Assembly: GCA_964478165.1 (NCBI GenBank)
Contig: CAYZGU010000032.1
Coordinates: forward strand, 131,582 to 195,581
DNA length: 64,000 bases
Direction: 5' to 3'
From: CAYZGU01 sp964478165
GTDB lineage: Bacteria; Poribacteria; WGA-4E; JAJDTR01
The first letter of the stretch is position 1. Every line of letters begins with the position of its first letter. The position numbers and the translations under genes are program-made. Shown here piece after piece: positions 52,520-63,445 of this stretch. The notes under the pieces were generated by a model. It was not told the origin of the DNA, ran no database searches, and worked only from the letters and a program-made list of their open reading frames with translations.

Positions 52520-53300
52520 TACATTGCTGACCGACCGCAAGCTTGCTGCAAGTCGTGAACAGGCGCGACGACTTATTTTGGCCGGTGAGGTGCTCATCAA
52601 TGGGGAATCGGGTTTCAAGCCGGGACAGGTTGTTCCAGAAGATGTAAGTATTGAGATAAAACAACCAATGCGTTATGTGGGCCGGGGTGGCTTAAAGTTA
52701 GAAAAGGCACTGAAGGTTTTTGGCTTTGATGCTTGCGGAAAAGTTGCGCTTGATGTCGGCGCCTCGACGGGTGGATTTACAGACTGTTTGCTTCAGCATG
52801 GTGCGCAGGTTGTGTACGCGGTAGATGTGGGACATGGCCAATTAGCATGGAAGCTTCGCGAAGATTCGCGGGTGCGAGTAATGGAACGGACAAATGCCCG
52901 TGGGATTGATAGCGCACTGTTTGATCTTCCTATTGAAATCGGTGTCATCGATGTTTCTTTTATTTCCCTCCGAACCGTTCTACCTGTTGTCGCAAAGGTC
53001 ATGAAATCGCCGAGCGATCTTGTTGCCTTGATTAAGCCTCAGTTTGAAGCTGGGCGCGAACAAGTTGGCAAGGGCGGTGTGGTCCGTAATCCACGAATTC
53101 ACGTTGAAGTTATACAAACCCTAATCCAATCCGTTCAGAAAATTGAGAGGTGCACTTTAGGACTCACTCATTCGCCAATCCGTGGACCGGCGGGGAATAT
53201 CGAATATCTTCTCTGGACACAAGACAATTCGCAAAAATCCTCGGTGTTTTCCGCTGATCTTGTTGAGCGAATTGTCGAACAAGCGCATGCGGAACTGTAA
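52470..53300 (+). CDS. tlyA: TlyA-family rRNA 2'-O-methyltransferase (S4 + FtsJ-like)
   Basis: 276 residues from the ATG at 52470, which overlaps the dxs end by 50 bases; the frame is open further up inside dxs. The N-terminal S4 RNA-binding domain (RLDTLLTDRKLAASREQARRLILAGEVLING) is followed by the SAM fold: GRGGLKLEKAL, ALDVGASTGGFTDCLL (SAM loop near 94-108), YAVDVGHGQL and VIDVSFISL, and ALIKPQFEAGRE with the catalytic Lys. TlyA methylates 16S/23S rRNA and affects capreomycin response; pore-forming activity is doubtful. Confidence 0.93.
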   Translation: MILVQSTNRSARKQRLDTLLTDRKLAASREQARRLILAGEVLINGESGFKPGQVVPEDVSIEIKQPMRYVGRGGLKLEKALKVFGFDACGKVALDVGASTGGFTDCLLQHGAQVVYAVDVGHGQLAWKLREDSRVRVMERTNARGIDSALFDLPIEIGVIDVSFISLRTVLPVVAKVMKSPSDLVALIKPQFEAGREQVGKGGVVRNPRIHVEVIQTLIQSVQKIERCTLGLTHSPIRGPAGNIEYLLWTQDNSQKSSVFSADLVERIVEQAHAEL

Positions 53301-53478
53301 CTCTTCGAATAGTGTGAAGACATCAAGGCATTCCGTGCATTTAGGTTTGTCCATGTCTTTTTTGGATCTTTTTGACCAACCTTCAATATCCCGAGTCAAC
53401 CTGGTGTCTGCCCTCTGATCTCCATAGTGTTCTTGGGGTTGGGAGCTCTTTTCTGAAACACAGAAACTATTTAACCCA

Positions 53479-56400
53479 ATGCGAAAACGCAATCTCGTCT
53501 CAAGACTCATCATTATACTGTGTATTCTCCTTTCTGTTGGAGGATTTTTCTTCCTACAATCGTCCTATCTCTTGAAGAAGATCCATACTGTTCTCGAACG
53601 TGAGATTGGCAACAAGTTAAAGCAGCCGTTACTTTTCAACCTTAAAGAAGAAGCGACATATGAACTAGATGAGGGTGAGTTGTCCGAGAGTGTACGAAGC
53701 TCGTTTGAAACGCATGGAATCATGCTTGGGCCACATGCCTGTGTGAAGCCAGTCACGGGGCATAGGAAGTGGCTTGTGAAAGACGAGACCCAGTCATGGA
53801 CGTATATTGTAAGGAAGGAGGAAAATGGTCTCAACGTGTATAGGTCCCTTGTTAGCATCGGAGGCGTTTCAGGCAACGTCCTGTTTGGACTGACCCTGAC
53901 ACGGTTTGCAATTGCTGACCTGGATGCCCAGTTCCCGCCTCTGATTTCTGTTGAGGAGATACGGTTGAAGTATAAACTCTTGAAACTGGTGGGTGGTGTC
54001 TTCTTTCTTACGGATCTTCAGCTTAAGCGACCAGAGGTGAATGCACACCTAGATTCAGGCGGTAGGCTCAACCTGGCTGACTTCCTTCCAGACCGAACTC
54101 CTAAGTCTAGCACAAAAACCTCTTTTCCATTTTCTTTCTCTCGTGTGGAAGTCACGGACGGTTGCATACGCTTTGATGATAGCAGGGAGGATTTCAAGAT
54201 TTCGATCGCTGGAATCGAAAGTCTTCTTGAAGGACCTTTTAATGAATGGGGCCATGTCGGTTATGTTGGGATACGAGAGGGAAGCATCGAATACAATGGT
54301 AGTAAGACCAGCATTAAGGAGTTTAGGACGGAGTTTAAACTGCAAGAAAAAGCCCGAGAATTAACTGAGATGCGCCTCGCTTTCGGTAATTCGCACCTCG
54401 TGGCTAGCGGTAAAACAACCGAGTTGCACGAAGGACCGCCGCAACTAGAGGTGCGGCTTGCGTTGAGTCTCGATCTTGCTGACTTCCGCAAAGTCTTTAG
54501 GCGGCAGTTTGACATGGCTGGCAGAGCGGAATTGGACATCGAGACACAAGGGACACTCTCAGGTATCAACGGGCGTTGTAGCTTGAGGTTACCCGTGGCG
54601 CGTTTAAACGATTTCCAGATCTCGGACTTGGCGATTAAGGCTGATTTTAGTCAGGATTCTTTTCGTTTGACAGAGCTAAACGGTACGCTAGCGTCAGGCC
54701 AATTCAGTGGGGGTGGTGAGGTGAATATGGCAAGCAAACCTCGCGCTCGCAAACAGATTGCACCGAATCTTACTCAGCCGCGTGCGCGATTCGGAGATGC
54801 TATAGTTCAATCGTTAGCGTATGATGGTTGGCTGAGGCTAACCGGTGTGCAAGTAGCGGAGCTCCTACCCATGTTGTTTTACCTCCCAGAAGATTTTCTC
54901 ATAGTGGACGGCAGTCTCAATGGTCGTGTCGAGATTAGCGCCGACAGTCTCGATCCGGGGGAGCTAAGACTTTCTGGAGATCTGAGATTGGAAGACGGCT
55001 ACCTGAATGCTACACCCATCCTTGTCTCACAAGCGAAGTACGAAATTGACGAGGGCATTTTCCATCTTGTAGCAAATCTAGATGAAGCCGAGGTGGCTGT
55101 AGGTGGCCAGGTCAGCTTCGTCAACGGTGTTGATGTTGATTTGAAGATTCGAAAGATTGATGTCGGTAAATTGACGAGAATCTTGCGCGTTCCCGACCTG
55201 AGTGGGAACGGGACACTTACTGGAAGGATATCGACTGAACTTCCTCTAGCTGGTGTATTGGAGATGCCTAGCGCCCGCTTGTTTAATGTGCCAATCGGTG
55301 AACTTAAAGCGGATTTCCATTGTGAACGTGGTCGGGTATTTCTGCATCCCATTAGCCTAGCAAAAGGGGAGAGCAATCTGCTAATTGATGGCGAGGCTCT
55401 GGTCGAGGGCGATATCCCCGTACATCTTACTGTTCGTCCACAGCCATTTCAGATTTCAGATTACGTACGACTGTTGGCGGGTGGGGAGTACCCAATCGAG
55501 GGCCTTGCCACCGGTAGGCTTGTCTTGGACGGAACTCTAAGAGCTCTTAATGGTCGAGGTATGCTCGAGATTGTCGACGGGAAAGCTTGGGATTTGGCAT
55601 TCGATCTTCTGCACTTTCCTTTGTTAATCGATGATTATGTGCTTAAGGTGTCAGATTTTGAACTCCTGGCGCGTGAACAACGTGGTGTTGTTGATTTTCA
55701 AATCACGAGAAATTTGGATTATCAATTGGAATTTCAAAGCGATTTGCTAAGTTTGATAGAACTTGCAGCGGCGCGCGGAGTGCCGGATTTGAAATTGGAA
55801 TCAGAATTCATTGTGAGGGCAATCGGGGAAGGGAATGCGCGAGATCCGCGAGTTGATGTCAATTTTGATTTTTCCAAAATCACTTATGCCGGAAAACCTC
55901 AGAGCGATGTTCGTATTAGTGGGGTGTTCATGGACAACGCACTCCGATTTGAAGGAACCGGATTCGATGGTAGCAGTCAGATTCGCGGTATGATAGAATC
56001 CAGCGACGGGGCTCCTTACCAGGTGTTTATGCGAAGCAATAAGATAGATATCAGTCCAATACTACGGATTTTCCACGAGTCCTTGGGCGTGTTGCCAGCG
56101 AATGCCACTGGCACGATCGAACTCGCTGGTACACTGGAAAATCTGGCTGAATATAGATTGCAGACGTTCATTTCGAAATGCTTAGTCAAGATGAATGGGC
56201 AACAGCTGATTAATATGGATCCCATCACGTTTGGTTTTGCTGATAACGTGTGGAAGGTTGATGCGTTTTCACTTGTTAATCCAGACTCAACTGACCTCCC
56301 TATTGTGAGTTTCGAACTGATGCTTGATGGTGAATCGGTCGATTTCGTCGCGGAATCTGCGGAAATCTCGCTTGAACGTCTATCGGCTATGCTAGGCATG

Positions 56401-59400
56401 GTGCCGACTCTCTCTGGAACAGCCCATTACAAGCTCACCGCTGGTGGAACACTCGCGAATCCTGACCTCATCTTTGATTGGGGTGTTCCCACTCTTGTTC
56501 TTGAAACGTCTATAGGTCCCGTGACAGCGAGTAACGCAGTGGGACAGTTTACCTATGCCAAACGGAATGTCACGATTGAAGCGTTTGGCTTCCGAATGTT
56601 TGGTAATCATCCTATCGAGATTGAAGGTTCGATGGTTATGGATCCAAACAAGTTTGAAGCTTCAGCTCTCGATTTTCGAACAGCCATCGTCGATTTTGAT
56701 TTGAATTTGATTTCGAGACTTCTTCCACAAGTCGCCGATCTCGATGGCGGCTTGGGAGTAACGGCGCGTCTCACCGGCACGCTCAGCCAACCGATTTTAA
56801 ATGCATCAATCACCGTGGCTGACGCCAAGGCCCGCATTCTGGATTTTCGTCAGCCTATCGAAGATGCGAACTTTGATGTGCAGGTAATTGGCGGCGACAG
56901 TGGTTCTAATAGTTTGTTGACCCTAAACGTAGAAACTGCCAACTGGCGAATCGGGGGCGGGGAATTTAAAGGAAACGCACACTGGAATCTACCAGCGTCT
57001 GAATCCAAATCCTCACTTGTTAATCTAATCCCTCGGCATGGTAACCACAGTACGCTCGTTCGTCAAGATTCTTTTGAGTTTCATCTTGTACTCGATGGAG
57101 AGCGTGTAAATCTGACACATTTTGCGAGTCATTTGACAAAGCGAAATCTTCCACGAATTGAAGGAACTACAGATGCCAGATTGCGGCTCAAGGGAGATGG
57201 GCATAGCCCTCGCCGAATATCAGCACAACTCGTGTGCGATGATTTGTATGTCAAAATTGATGGTCGTGAAATGTCCAACATTGAACCAATCCATGTAACA
57301 TTTGTAGAGGGAGAACTCTCAATCGACTCACTTCGATTGGGTGGGGTCCGGACCGAGATGCAGGATTCATCGAGGTTGATACGGCCGGTTCCATTCCACG
57401 ACGGCCAGGATTTGCCGCGCGATGCCGCAGAATGGGTTCGCACAACGGGTCGCATTGATGTAGACGGAGACCTGGATTTTGGGTTGCGGTTGACCGAATT
57501 TCCGTTCGCGATTCTTTTTCCTGGGCTTTCTCTTCCCCTTTTCAACAACGCACTGTGGATAGAAGGCAATCTGACAAGCAACATTCAGGTGGGTGGGAAT
57601 GTGGCCGATCCCATTATTGAGGCCGAATGGCATGCTTGGGGAAGAGGGGAAAGCACTGAAGAATTCACAGATACAGGGCGTGCGGAATATCGAAATCGTT
57701 TGTTTGTCATTCATGCGACAGAATTAAGAGGGCATGGCAATCAATTATCGATGTCCGGAAGAATTCCGATAGATCTGGCCTTTCAACCACGCTATTTTGC
57801 AGATCGTTTCCTTGATGAACCAATTGAGATTAAGGCGCATGGTGAAGGTGTCAATCTGAATTTCCTAGCTGGATTTCACCCTAAATTCGAGGAGGTTAGT
57901 GGAACCGCGCGCGCAGATTTAAGAATACAAGGTACAACCGCTTCGCCCTATTTCTATGGGGGCGTGTCCGTTCAGAACGGAGTGTTAAAATTAACGGATT
58001 TTGACACTCCTTTTTCGAATGCGCAATTCGTCCTGCAAGCGAACAAAGGAGAAGTTCGAGCTCCGAAAGTTAGCTTCGATATTGGCGAAGGGAGGTATAG
58101 CGCAGAAATCTATGTGGGTATGGATGGACTTTTCCCCAGCGAAATTAATATTCTCGAGTTTCGAATGGAAAACGCTCAAATCTCCGATTTTGCGCGCAAC
58201 CTCCTGTCGGGAAAGATTGCGTCCAATTTGGAAGGATACCTGACGGCGGAAGGGCGGTTCAGTTTGCCAATAGGCCGGTTTGTCTCTGTTGGAAAAACGC
58301 AGTGGCTACCCGAAACACTTTTGCCGTTGACGATGCATAATCTTATAAGTCATTCGAATGGTCAACTAGCGGTGAAAGAACTTTTTATCGACAGTCTTGG
58401 TTACGAAATTCGTAACATTCGTCCAATCGAGTTTGAGATATCTGATCGCAAGCTAAGTCTGAAAGAGGGGTTCATTTTGGCAGACGAGCGAGTTGACATC
58501 AATGACAGAAAAAGACTTAGATTGGCCGGATCTGGTGAATGGAATACACAAGGACAACTCGATTTCAATATGACGATGCACAACTTCGACCTCGCTTTCA
58601 TCTCGGATTTCGTTCCTGAAGGTTATCTCATTAATGGCCGTCTTAATTCGGAATTGCGGATCGGAGGTACGGACGATGAGCCTGAAATTTCATATCGCTG
58701 GAATACCCCGCGCCTATCAGTAAACCGTGCAGATGTGGCTGAATGTAGGGGAGAAGTCGCTTACCGAAATCGAAAATTATATACTAGAGACCCCGCACGT
58801 CTTGTTATAGGATCGAATCGGGCATATCTCTCAGGATTGGTGCCATTTCACCTATCCTTTACTGAGTTCCACGCCGAACCGCTGGCTCAAGGCATAGAGG
58901 GTAGATTGGACATAGCGATTGACGATCTGGAATTTCTTCCCCTTATTTTGCCACAGATCGGGTTTGCGGAGGCTAAGGGAAGCATTAATGTAACCGTTGG
59001 AGGACAAGTTCCGAACCCTCAATTGAAGGGTGTTGCAGATCTAAGTAATCTGGCCTTTAACATTACCGATACGCACTTTGATGTGGACGAGACGAATTTA
59101 ACCGTGGACTTCACCAATGAGGGTTTTCAGATTCGTCGCTGCGAGGGGCTATTGAACGGTGGGGTGTTCAAAGCCGAAGGTTTTGTCCAATCTGATTGGC
59201 ATCGCGTCCGGTATATCGATCTTTCCGCAATATTGCCGGGGGGGTCCACCTTCGAAGAGCCCGGATTTTACCGTGTGAGATGTGATGAAGTGAACTTGAC
59301 ACTTCAAGGCGAAGTTGAAAGAGTCCAGGCCTTAAGCCTTCCTCCTGTGCGAGGGACTGTACGCGTGATAGAAGGGCAGTATGAACGACACTGGCAAGAA

Positions 59401-60285
59401 CTCGTTAAGGAGTGGTTTGATAGAGAGGCTGATGTTCAATTTGAGGTCTGGGCGGATTATCCAATCATGCGGCACTTACGATTCGATTTGGATGTAGTCG
59501 CTCCAAATAACTTCTGGGTTGTTTCTGATTTTGGAAAACTCAAGATTGAGGCGTCGATAGATGGAAAGATTCTTGGGCGCATCCAAAAACCTGTGTTTGC
59601 CGGGCGAATTGATCTCCTGCCGCAAAGCGAGTTTTCGCTGTACACTTTTGAGTATCCATTTGTAATTCAGGAAGGCTCTTACGTTGAGAACTCCAGTTCA
59701 CTTGAATTTAATCCTAGGTACGAAATTTATGCAAAAACCGCGGAGCCAATCAGGGGTGTAGGAGTAATTTCAAGTGATGGTAGGGCTCATACAAGGGACA
59801 TAGAGATTGCTGCGCACATGGATGGCTATCTCAAAGAACAGCAGCACAAACATCGCACCCAATTCTTCGCTGAGGTGCTGCGTCGAGGAGCCGGTGAGGA
59901 ATATGACTTGAGCCAAGGACAAATTATCTCCATTCTAGCGACGGGGGATGTTGGTGCCTTCGCATCCGAATCATCGCCTACTGGTGTTACAGTGCCGCTG
60001 TTTCTAAGGCCATCGCAACGATATTTTGGCAATCGGCTCGCGAGAGTCACGGGATTCCACGAAGCGCGCTTTGACATTAGTCCCGAAGCCTTTGAAGAAT
60101 CACGATTTCTGCTTACGAGAGAGCTCTTTGAGCGTCTGCTCCTTACCTATTCTTCTACCTTCCAAATTCACGCAGAACCCCGTATTGAAGTGGAATATCA
60201 AATTAGGAGAGGGCTTTCCATTACGGGAGAACGAAGTGAACAGGGAAAATACGGTGTCGATCTTAAACTTGAGCAACGGTTCTAA
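53479..60285 (+). CDS. tamB: Very large TamB-family translocation/assembly protein
   Basis: 2268 residues, far longer than the ~1260 of E. coli TamB. One N-terminal transmembrane helix (about 9-29, IIILCILLSVGGFFFLQ) is followed by a continuous series of AsmA/DUF748-like and TamB beta-taco repeats: short strands with Gly-Thr and Leu-Asp patterns such as LNGRGMLEIVDGKAWD, LSGTAHYKLTAGGT and INGRLNSELRIGGT. The C-terminal ~370 residues (DLSNLAFNITDTHFDVDE onward, then FRPS/GTVRVIEGQYERHW and LLPQSEFSLYTFEYPF) form the conserved DUF490 domain. The last residue is Phe. It should bridge the periplasm, moving lipids or barrel proteins. No clear ribosome site. Confidence 0.88.
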   Translation: MRKRNLVSRLIIILCILLSVGGFFFLQSSYLLKKIHTVLEREIGNKLKQPLLFNLKEEATYELDEGELSESVRSSFETHGIMLGPHACVKPVTGHRKWLVKDETQSWTYIVRKEENGLNVYRSLVSIGGVSGNVLFGLTLTRFAIADLDAQFPPLISVEEIRLKYKLLKLVGGVFFLTDLQLKRPEVNAHLDSGGRLNLADFLPDRTPKSSTKTSFPFSFSRVEVTDGCIRFDDSREDFKISIAGIESLLEGPFNEWGHVGYVGIREGSIEYNGSKTSIKEFRTEFKLQEKARELTEMRLAFGNSHLVASGKTTELHEGPPQLEVRLALSLDLADFRKVFRRQFDMAGRAELDIETQGTLSGINGRCSLRLPVARLNDFQISDLAIKADFSQDSFRLTELNGTLASGQFSGGGEVNMASKPRARKQIAPNLTQPRARFGDAIVQSLAYDGWLRLTGVQVAELLPMLFYLPEDFLIVDGSLNGRVEISADSLDPGELRLSGDLRLEDGYLNATPILVSQAKYEIDEGIFHLVANLDEAEVAVGGQVSFVNGVDVDLKIRKIDVGKLTRILRVPDLSGNGTLTGRISTELPLAGVLEMPSARLFNVPIGELKADFHCERGRVFLHPISLAKGESNLLIDGEALVEGDIPVHLTVRPQPFQISDYVRLLAGGEYPIEGLATGRLVLDGTLRALNGRGMLEIVDGKAWDLAFDLLHFPLLIDDYVLKVSDFELLAREQRGVVDFQITRNLDYQLEFQSDLLSLIELAAARGVPDLKLESEFIVRAIGEGNARDPRVDVNFDFSKITYAGKPQSDVRISGVFMDNALRFEGTGFDGSSQIRGMIESSDGAPYQVFMRSNKIDISPILRIFHESLGVLPANATGTIELAGTLENLAEYRLQTFISKCLVKMNGQQLINMDPITFGFADNVWKVDAFSLVNPDSTDLPIVSFELMLDGESVDFVAESAEISLERLSAMLGMVPTLSGTAHYKLTAGGTLANPDLIFDWGVPTLVLETSIGPVTASNAVGQFTYAKRNVTIEAFGFRMFGNHPIEIEGSMVMDPNKFEASALDFRTAIVDFDLNLISRLLPQVADLDGGLGVTARLTGTLSQPILNASITVADAKARILDFRQPIEDANFDVQVIGGDSGSNSLLTLNVETANWRIGGGEFKGNAHWNLPASESKSSLVNLIPRHGNHSTLVRQDSFEFHLVLDGERVNLTHFASHLTKRNLPRIEGTTDARLRLKGDGHSPRRISAQLVCDDLYVKIDGREMSNIEPIHVTFVEGELSIDSLRLGGVRTEMQDSSRLIRPVPFHDGQDLPRDAAEWVRTTGRIDVDGDLDFGLRLTEFPFAILFPGLSLPLFNNALWIEGNLTSNIQVGGNVADPIIEAEWHAWGRGESTEEFTDTGRAEYRNRLFVIHATELRGHGNQLSMSGRIPIDLAFQPRYFADRFLDEPIEIKAHGEGVNLNFLAGFHPKFEEVSGTARADLRIQGTTASPYFYGGVSVQNGVLKLTDFDTPFSNAQFVLQANKGEVRAPKVSFDIGEGRYSAEIYVGMDGLFPSEINILEFRMENAQISDFARNLLSGKIASNLEGYLTAEGRFSLPIGRFVSVGKTQWLPETLLPLTMHNLISHSNGQLAVKELFIDSLGYEIRNIRPIEFEISDRKLSLKEGFILADERVDINDRKRLRLAGSGEWNTQGQLDFNMTMHNFDLAFISDFVPEGYLINGRLNSELRIGGTDDEPEISYRWNTPRLSVNRADVAECRGEVAYRNRKLYTRDPARLVIGSNRAYLSGLVPFHLSFTEFHAEPLAQGIEGRLDIAIDDLEFLPLILPQIGFAEAKGSINVTVGGQVPNPQLKGVADLSNLAFNITDTHFDVDETNLTVDFTNEGFQIRRCEGLLNGGVFKAEGFVQSDWHRVRYIDLSAILPGGSTFEEPGFYRVRCDEVNLTLQGEVERVQALSLPPVRGTVRVIEGQYERHWQELVKEWFDREADVQFEVWADYPIMRHLRFDLDVVAPNNFWVVSDFGKLKIEASIDGKILGRIQKPVFAGRIDLLPQSEFSLYTFEYPFVIQEGSYVENSSSLEFNPRYEIYAKTAEPIRGVGVISSDGRAHTRDIEIAAHMDGYLKEQQHKHRTQFFAEVLRRGAGEEYDLSQGQIISILATGDVGAFASESSPTGVTVPLFLRPSQRYFGNRLARVTGFHEARFDISPEAFEESRFLLTRELFERLLLTYSSTFQIHAEPRIEVEYQIRRGLSITGERSEQGKYGVDLKLEQRF

Positions 60286-60304
60286 ATGCCAGGAGAGAAG
60301 GCGT

Positions 60305-63292
60305 GTGAATCTCGGTTGTAATCTAGTGGTCCATCTGTTAGGGCTGATTCTCATCTTTCGACTTCCGTGCAGTGCAGGTACGGTTGAGCAAGATCTCTCT
60401 GTCCTTACTGAGGTTGAGTATTTCTTGGACGGAAACAAGGTTACTGCGTCCCCGCTTCTGGAGAATCTGCGAAGGATTAGTGGGATTTCGGAGGGGGAGC
60501 CTTTGTCGTCCTATTCCGTTAGTCGGAGTATTAAGAAAATATACACGATGGGGACGTTTTCTGAGATTGAAGCGTTCAGAAGAGACGTTCCCGACGGCGT
60601 CTTCTTAAAAATTCAACTCACAAGCACAATCTTCATAAAAGACATAGAATTCACTGGTGCTAATGTGAGCGAAAGTCTCATTCGTGGTGTGATGAGAACG
60701 CGGAAAGGCGGTCCATTCATCCGGGAAGTGGCCAAACAAGATAGGCAAAGAATTAAGGCAGTGTATGAAGATCATGGTTACCTTCAAGCGACAGTCCGTT
60801 TTCTTCCTCCTCCACCTGTACGGCCTGGGGGAGAAGTTACTGTGAGCTATGAAATTAATGAAGGAAATCAGTTAGTGATTCGAGAGACGCGGTTTCGCGG
60901 TAATTCTTCAATTTCATCGAAACGGCTAAAGGAAGAGCTAAAAAGCAAGGAAGGGGATACCTACAACAAGCAATCAGTGGCGAGGGACAGTAGTCGCTTG
61001 CTTGCACTCTATCGTAGAGAAGGATTTCTCAGCGCACAGGTCAAGGTAGTGCCGCCCAGGATAGATCCGACTGGATTTGCGCTGACGTTTAAAATAGTCG
61101 AAGGAAAAAAAGTTACGGTGAAAGGTATCCTTGACAGTTCGCTCTTCAAACGTATGAGTCTTTTCAAACAAGACAGTTATTCTGACGCAATTCTTGAGAG
61201 TAACAAATTGCAGATTGAGCAATTCTATCGTCAGAAGGGGTACTACAATCCTAAAGTTGCCTATCGCATTGAGTTGGACTCAAAACAGGAGGTCGTCATC
61301 CAGTTTGACGTCAACCTGGGCTTGGCGCCGCGTATTGATCGGATTACTTTCCATGGAATTAGGCAATTCGATGATGCAACGCTTTTGGACAAGATGAAGA
61401 CCCAACCTCGTAGCCGATGGGCATTGCCAGGATTGAGGTGGCTTTTTTCTGGAGGCGTTTTCGATTCTGTCATTTTCGAGAGAGATCTTCGTGCGTTAGA
61501 GCTCCTGTATCGAAAGGCAGGCTATCCAAATGTCCAGGTAAATACCGAAAAAGAGATTGATTCAAAGAATCGACTTCGTCTGAAGATAGACATCTTCGAA
61601 GGTGTACAGCAGGTCATCCATCGTGTTGCGATTGCTGGCAACAACGTCTTGAAGACGGAGGATTTACGTACTCAAATTGATGCGCGGCCAGGTCAGCCCT
61701 ACAGCAAGGAAGGAATTGTCATCGACGATCACTTTAAACTTTTGTCGCTCTACGAACGAGAAGGCTATATCTATGCCAGTGTGACGCCGGAATATGATGC
61801 ATTTCTTTTTAGCGCAAAGTCGGAGTTGGCAAGACACTTTGAGGAGGGACGCGTATCTGGGGCTATACGCCAGTTGTTTGTGAATGCGAACATATCAGTG
61901 TCTCCGAACAGTAAAGTCAAAAAGCGGGAACATGATTGGTTGATTGTTGATAAAAACGCCAACCGAACGTATTTTGTTGAAGGAGAGAATCAGCTTTTGA
62001 ATTTTTACGAATCGGGCTTGTTGAAATATAAGATCGTGGAGGGTCGACGAGCGTTCTTTGGGGAGTTCGCTTTCTCTGGCAACCGGAGCCGGGGACTACA
62101 AGGAGTTGTACCCGGACTTAAATTGCACGTCCTGCGACGTGAATTCGAAAGTCTTGGCCTGCACAAAGGGGCTGTATTTAGTCCAAATAAGCTACTTGAA
62201 GCGCAACAACGCCTATCGACATTGGGTGTATTTCGTCGAGTGGCGATCGATACGCCAGGAAGGCTTGAGAGCAAGGAGGTTGTCGAGGTAAACGTGCATG
62301 GGGAATTGAGAAGACCCGGATCCATAGGTGTCAGTGGTGGATACAGCCCATCGGAAGGTGTTCGAGGTACGTTAGGGATTCTGCACAATAACCTATACAA
62401 GCGAAATATGAGAGCGGGCGGAAAGTTCAGTGCTGGTACGCGGGGAAATCTATACGAACTTACCCTCATCGAACCTTGGTTCATAGGCCCGACTATTGGA
62501 ACACTTCGCTTGTTTGAAGACAACTTAGAGGAGCAGGATAACACACGTGCAAGGGGTGGGACGGCAAATCTTGCCAGACGACTTGATGTCTATAGCAACT
62601 TCGCCGTGCAATACAAGTATCAGGAGTTGCGTCAGAAGGTAAGATTGATGAATGAGCTAGGGTCATTTCATAAAGCACAGGGCGAGGAAATAGAAACAAC
62701 GGTGAGTAGCTTGGGGGTATCGTTTCATCGCGATGACCGTGAGCCCTTTCTGAACCCGAGACGCGGTTGGTTGAACGAACTCGCGGTAGAGTACGCGGGC
62801 GGATTCATCGGAGGGAAGACTAGTTTCTTCAAATTTACAGCAGATAATCGAGTTTATTGGCAGATTCACAATCTAATCCTTGTCAACGCGCTCCGCACAG
62901 GTTATGCGAGGGGATTGCGTTCAAATCGAGAGCGACAAATTATTTCCTTTGAGCGGTTTCGAGCAGGCGGTGCTACGACAGTGAGAGGATATGATGAGCG
63001 GTCTCTTGGGCCGCTTGATAAATTGTCAAACACGCGCCGGGGCGATGTTTTGTTCATCTATAATCTTGAAGTCCGTTTTCCTATATATAAACTTGTTGGC
63101 GGAACATTGTTTTTTGATAGTGGAAATGTCTGGAATAATCTTTCGGAAATTGATAGCGCTTCGCTTCGCTTCGCCATCGGCGGGGGTATGCGCGTCGATA
63201 CACCGCTTGGTCCCGTTCGCTTCGACTATGCTTTTCCTCTTCTCGACGGACATTCACCACAGGTTCATATTGAGCTTGGACAGGCGTTTTAA
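60305..63292 (+). CDS. Omp85 (BamA/TamA-type) outer-membrane insertase
   Basis: 995 residues from the GTG at 60305, preceded by AGGAGAGAAGG and 19 bases after tamB. A signal peptide (HLLGLILIFRLPCSAG) is followed by about seven POTRA-like units with IKDIEFTGANVSESLIRG, RETRFRGNSSISSKRL, DRITFHGIRQFDDATL, HRVAIAGNNVLKTEDL and FGEFAFSGNRSRGLQG starts. The sixth holds a roughly 60-residue insert (FSAKSELARHFEEGRVSGAI ... ). The 16-strand barrel has the lid motif GGATTVRGYDERSLGP and ends in Phe. Adjacent tamB suggests a TamA role, while the POTRA number fits BamA or a mixed function. Confidence 0.9.
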   Translation: MNLGCNLVVHLLGLILIFRLPCSAGTVEQDLSVLTEVEYFLDGNKVTASPLLENLRRISGISEGEPLSSYSVSRSIKKIYTMGTFSEIEAFRRDVPDGVFLKIQLTSTIFIKDIEFTGANVSESLIRGVMRTRKGGPFIREVAKQDRQRIKAVYEDHGYLQATVRFLPPPPVRPGGEVTVSYEINEGNQLVIRETRFRGNSSISSKRLKEELKSKEGDTYNKQSVARDSSRLLALYRREGFLSAQVKVVPPRIDPTGFALTFKIVEGKKVTVKGILDSSLFKRMSLFKQDSYSDAILESNKLQIEQFYRQKGYYNPKVAYRIELDSKQEVVIQFDVNLGLAPRIDRITFHGIRQFDDATLLDKMKTQPRSRWALPGLRWLFSGGVFDSVIFERDLRALELLYRKAGYPNVQVNTEKEIDSKNRLRLKIDIFEGVQQVIHRVAIAGNNVLKTEDLRTQIDARPGQPYSKEGIVIDDHFKLLSLYEREGYIYASVTPEYDAFLFSAKSELARHFEEGRVSGAIRQLFVNANISVSPNSKVKKREHDWLIVDKNANRTYFVEGENQLLNFYESGLLKYKIVEGRRAFFGEFAFSGNRSRGLQGVVPGLKLHVLRREFESLGLHKGAVFSPNKLLEAQQRLSTLGVFRRVAIDTPGRLESKEVVEVNVHGELRRPGSIGVSGGYSPSEGVRGTLGILHNNLYKRNMRAGGKFSAGTRGNLYELTLIEPWFIGPTIGTLRLFEDNLEEQDNTRARGGTANLARRLDVYSNFAVQYKYQELRQKVRLMNELGSFHKAQGEEIETTVSSLGVSFHRDDREPFLNPRRGWLNELAVEYAGGFIGGKTSFFKFTADNRVYWQIHNLILVNALRTGYARGLRSNRERQIISFERFRAGGATTVRGYDERSLGPLDKLSNTRRGDVLFIYNLEVRFPIYKLVGGTLFFDSGNVWNNLSEIDSASLRFAIGGGMRVDTPLGPVRFDYAFPLLDGHSPQVHIELGQAF

Positions 63293-63402
63293 CCGAGGGA
63301 GTATATTTGGCAGGCTCAACTGGAATCGTTGGGTATGAAAATCAGTATTGCTTCTCAGGTTGTTATTGGTCGATTGGCCGCAGGCGACGTCTGAAAAATC
63401 AC

Positions 63403-63431
63403 TTGACAAATGTAGAGCGAACATGTATAAT
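63403..63431 (+). promoter_or_regulatory. Consensus promoter of the tRNA cluster
   Basis: TTGACA (63403-63408), exactly 17 bases, TATAAT (63426-63431). The first tRNA begins 14 bases after the -10. Confidence 0.88.
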
Positions 63432-63445
63432 TCACCTTTGCGTCT

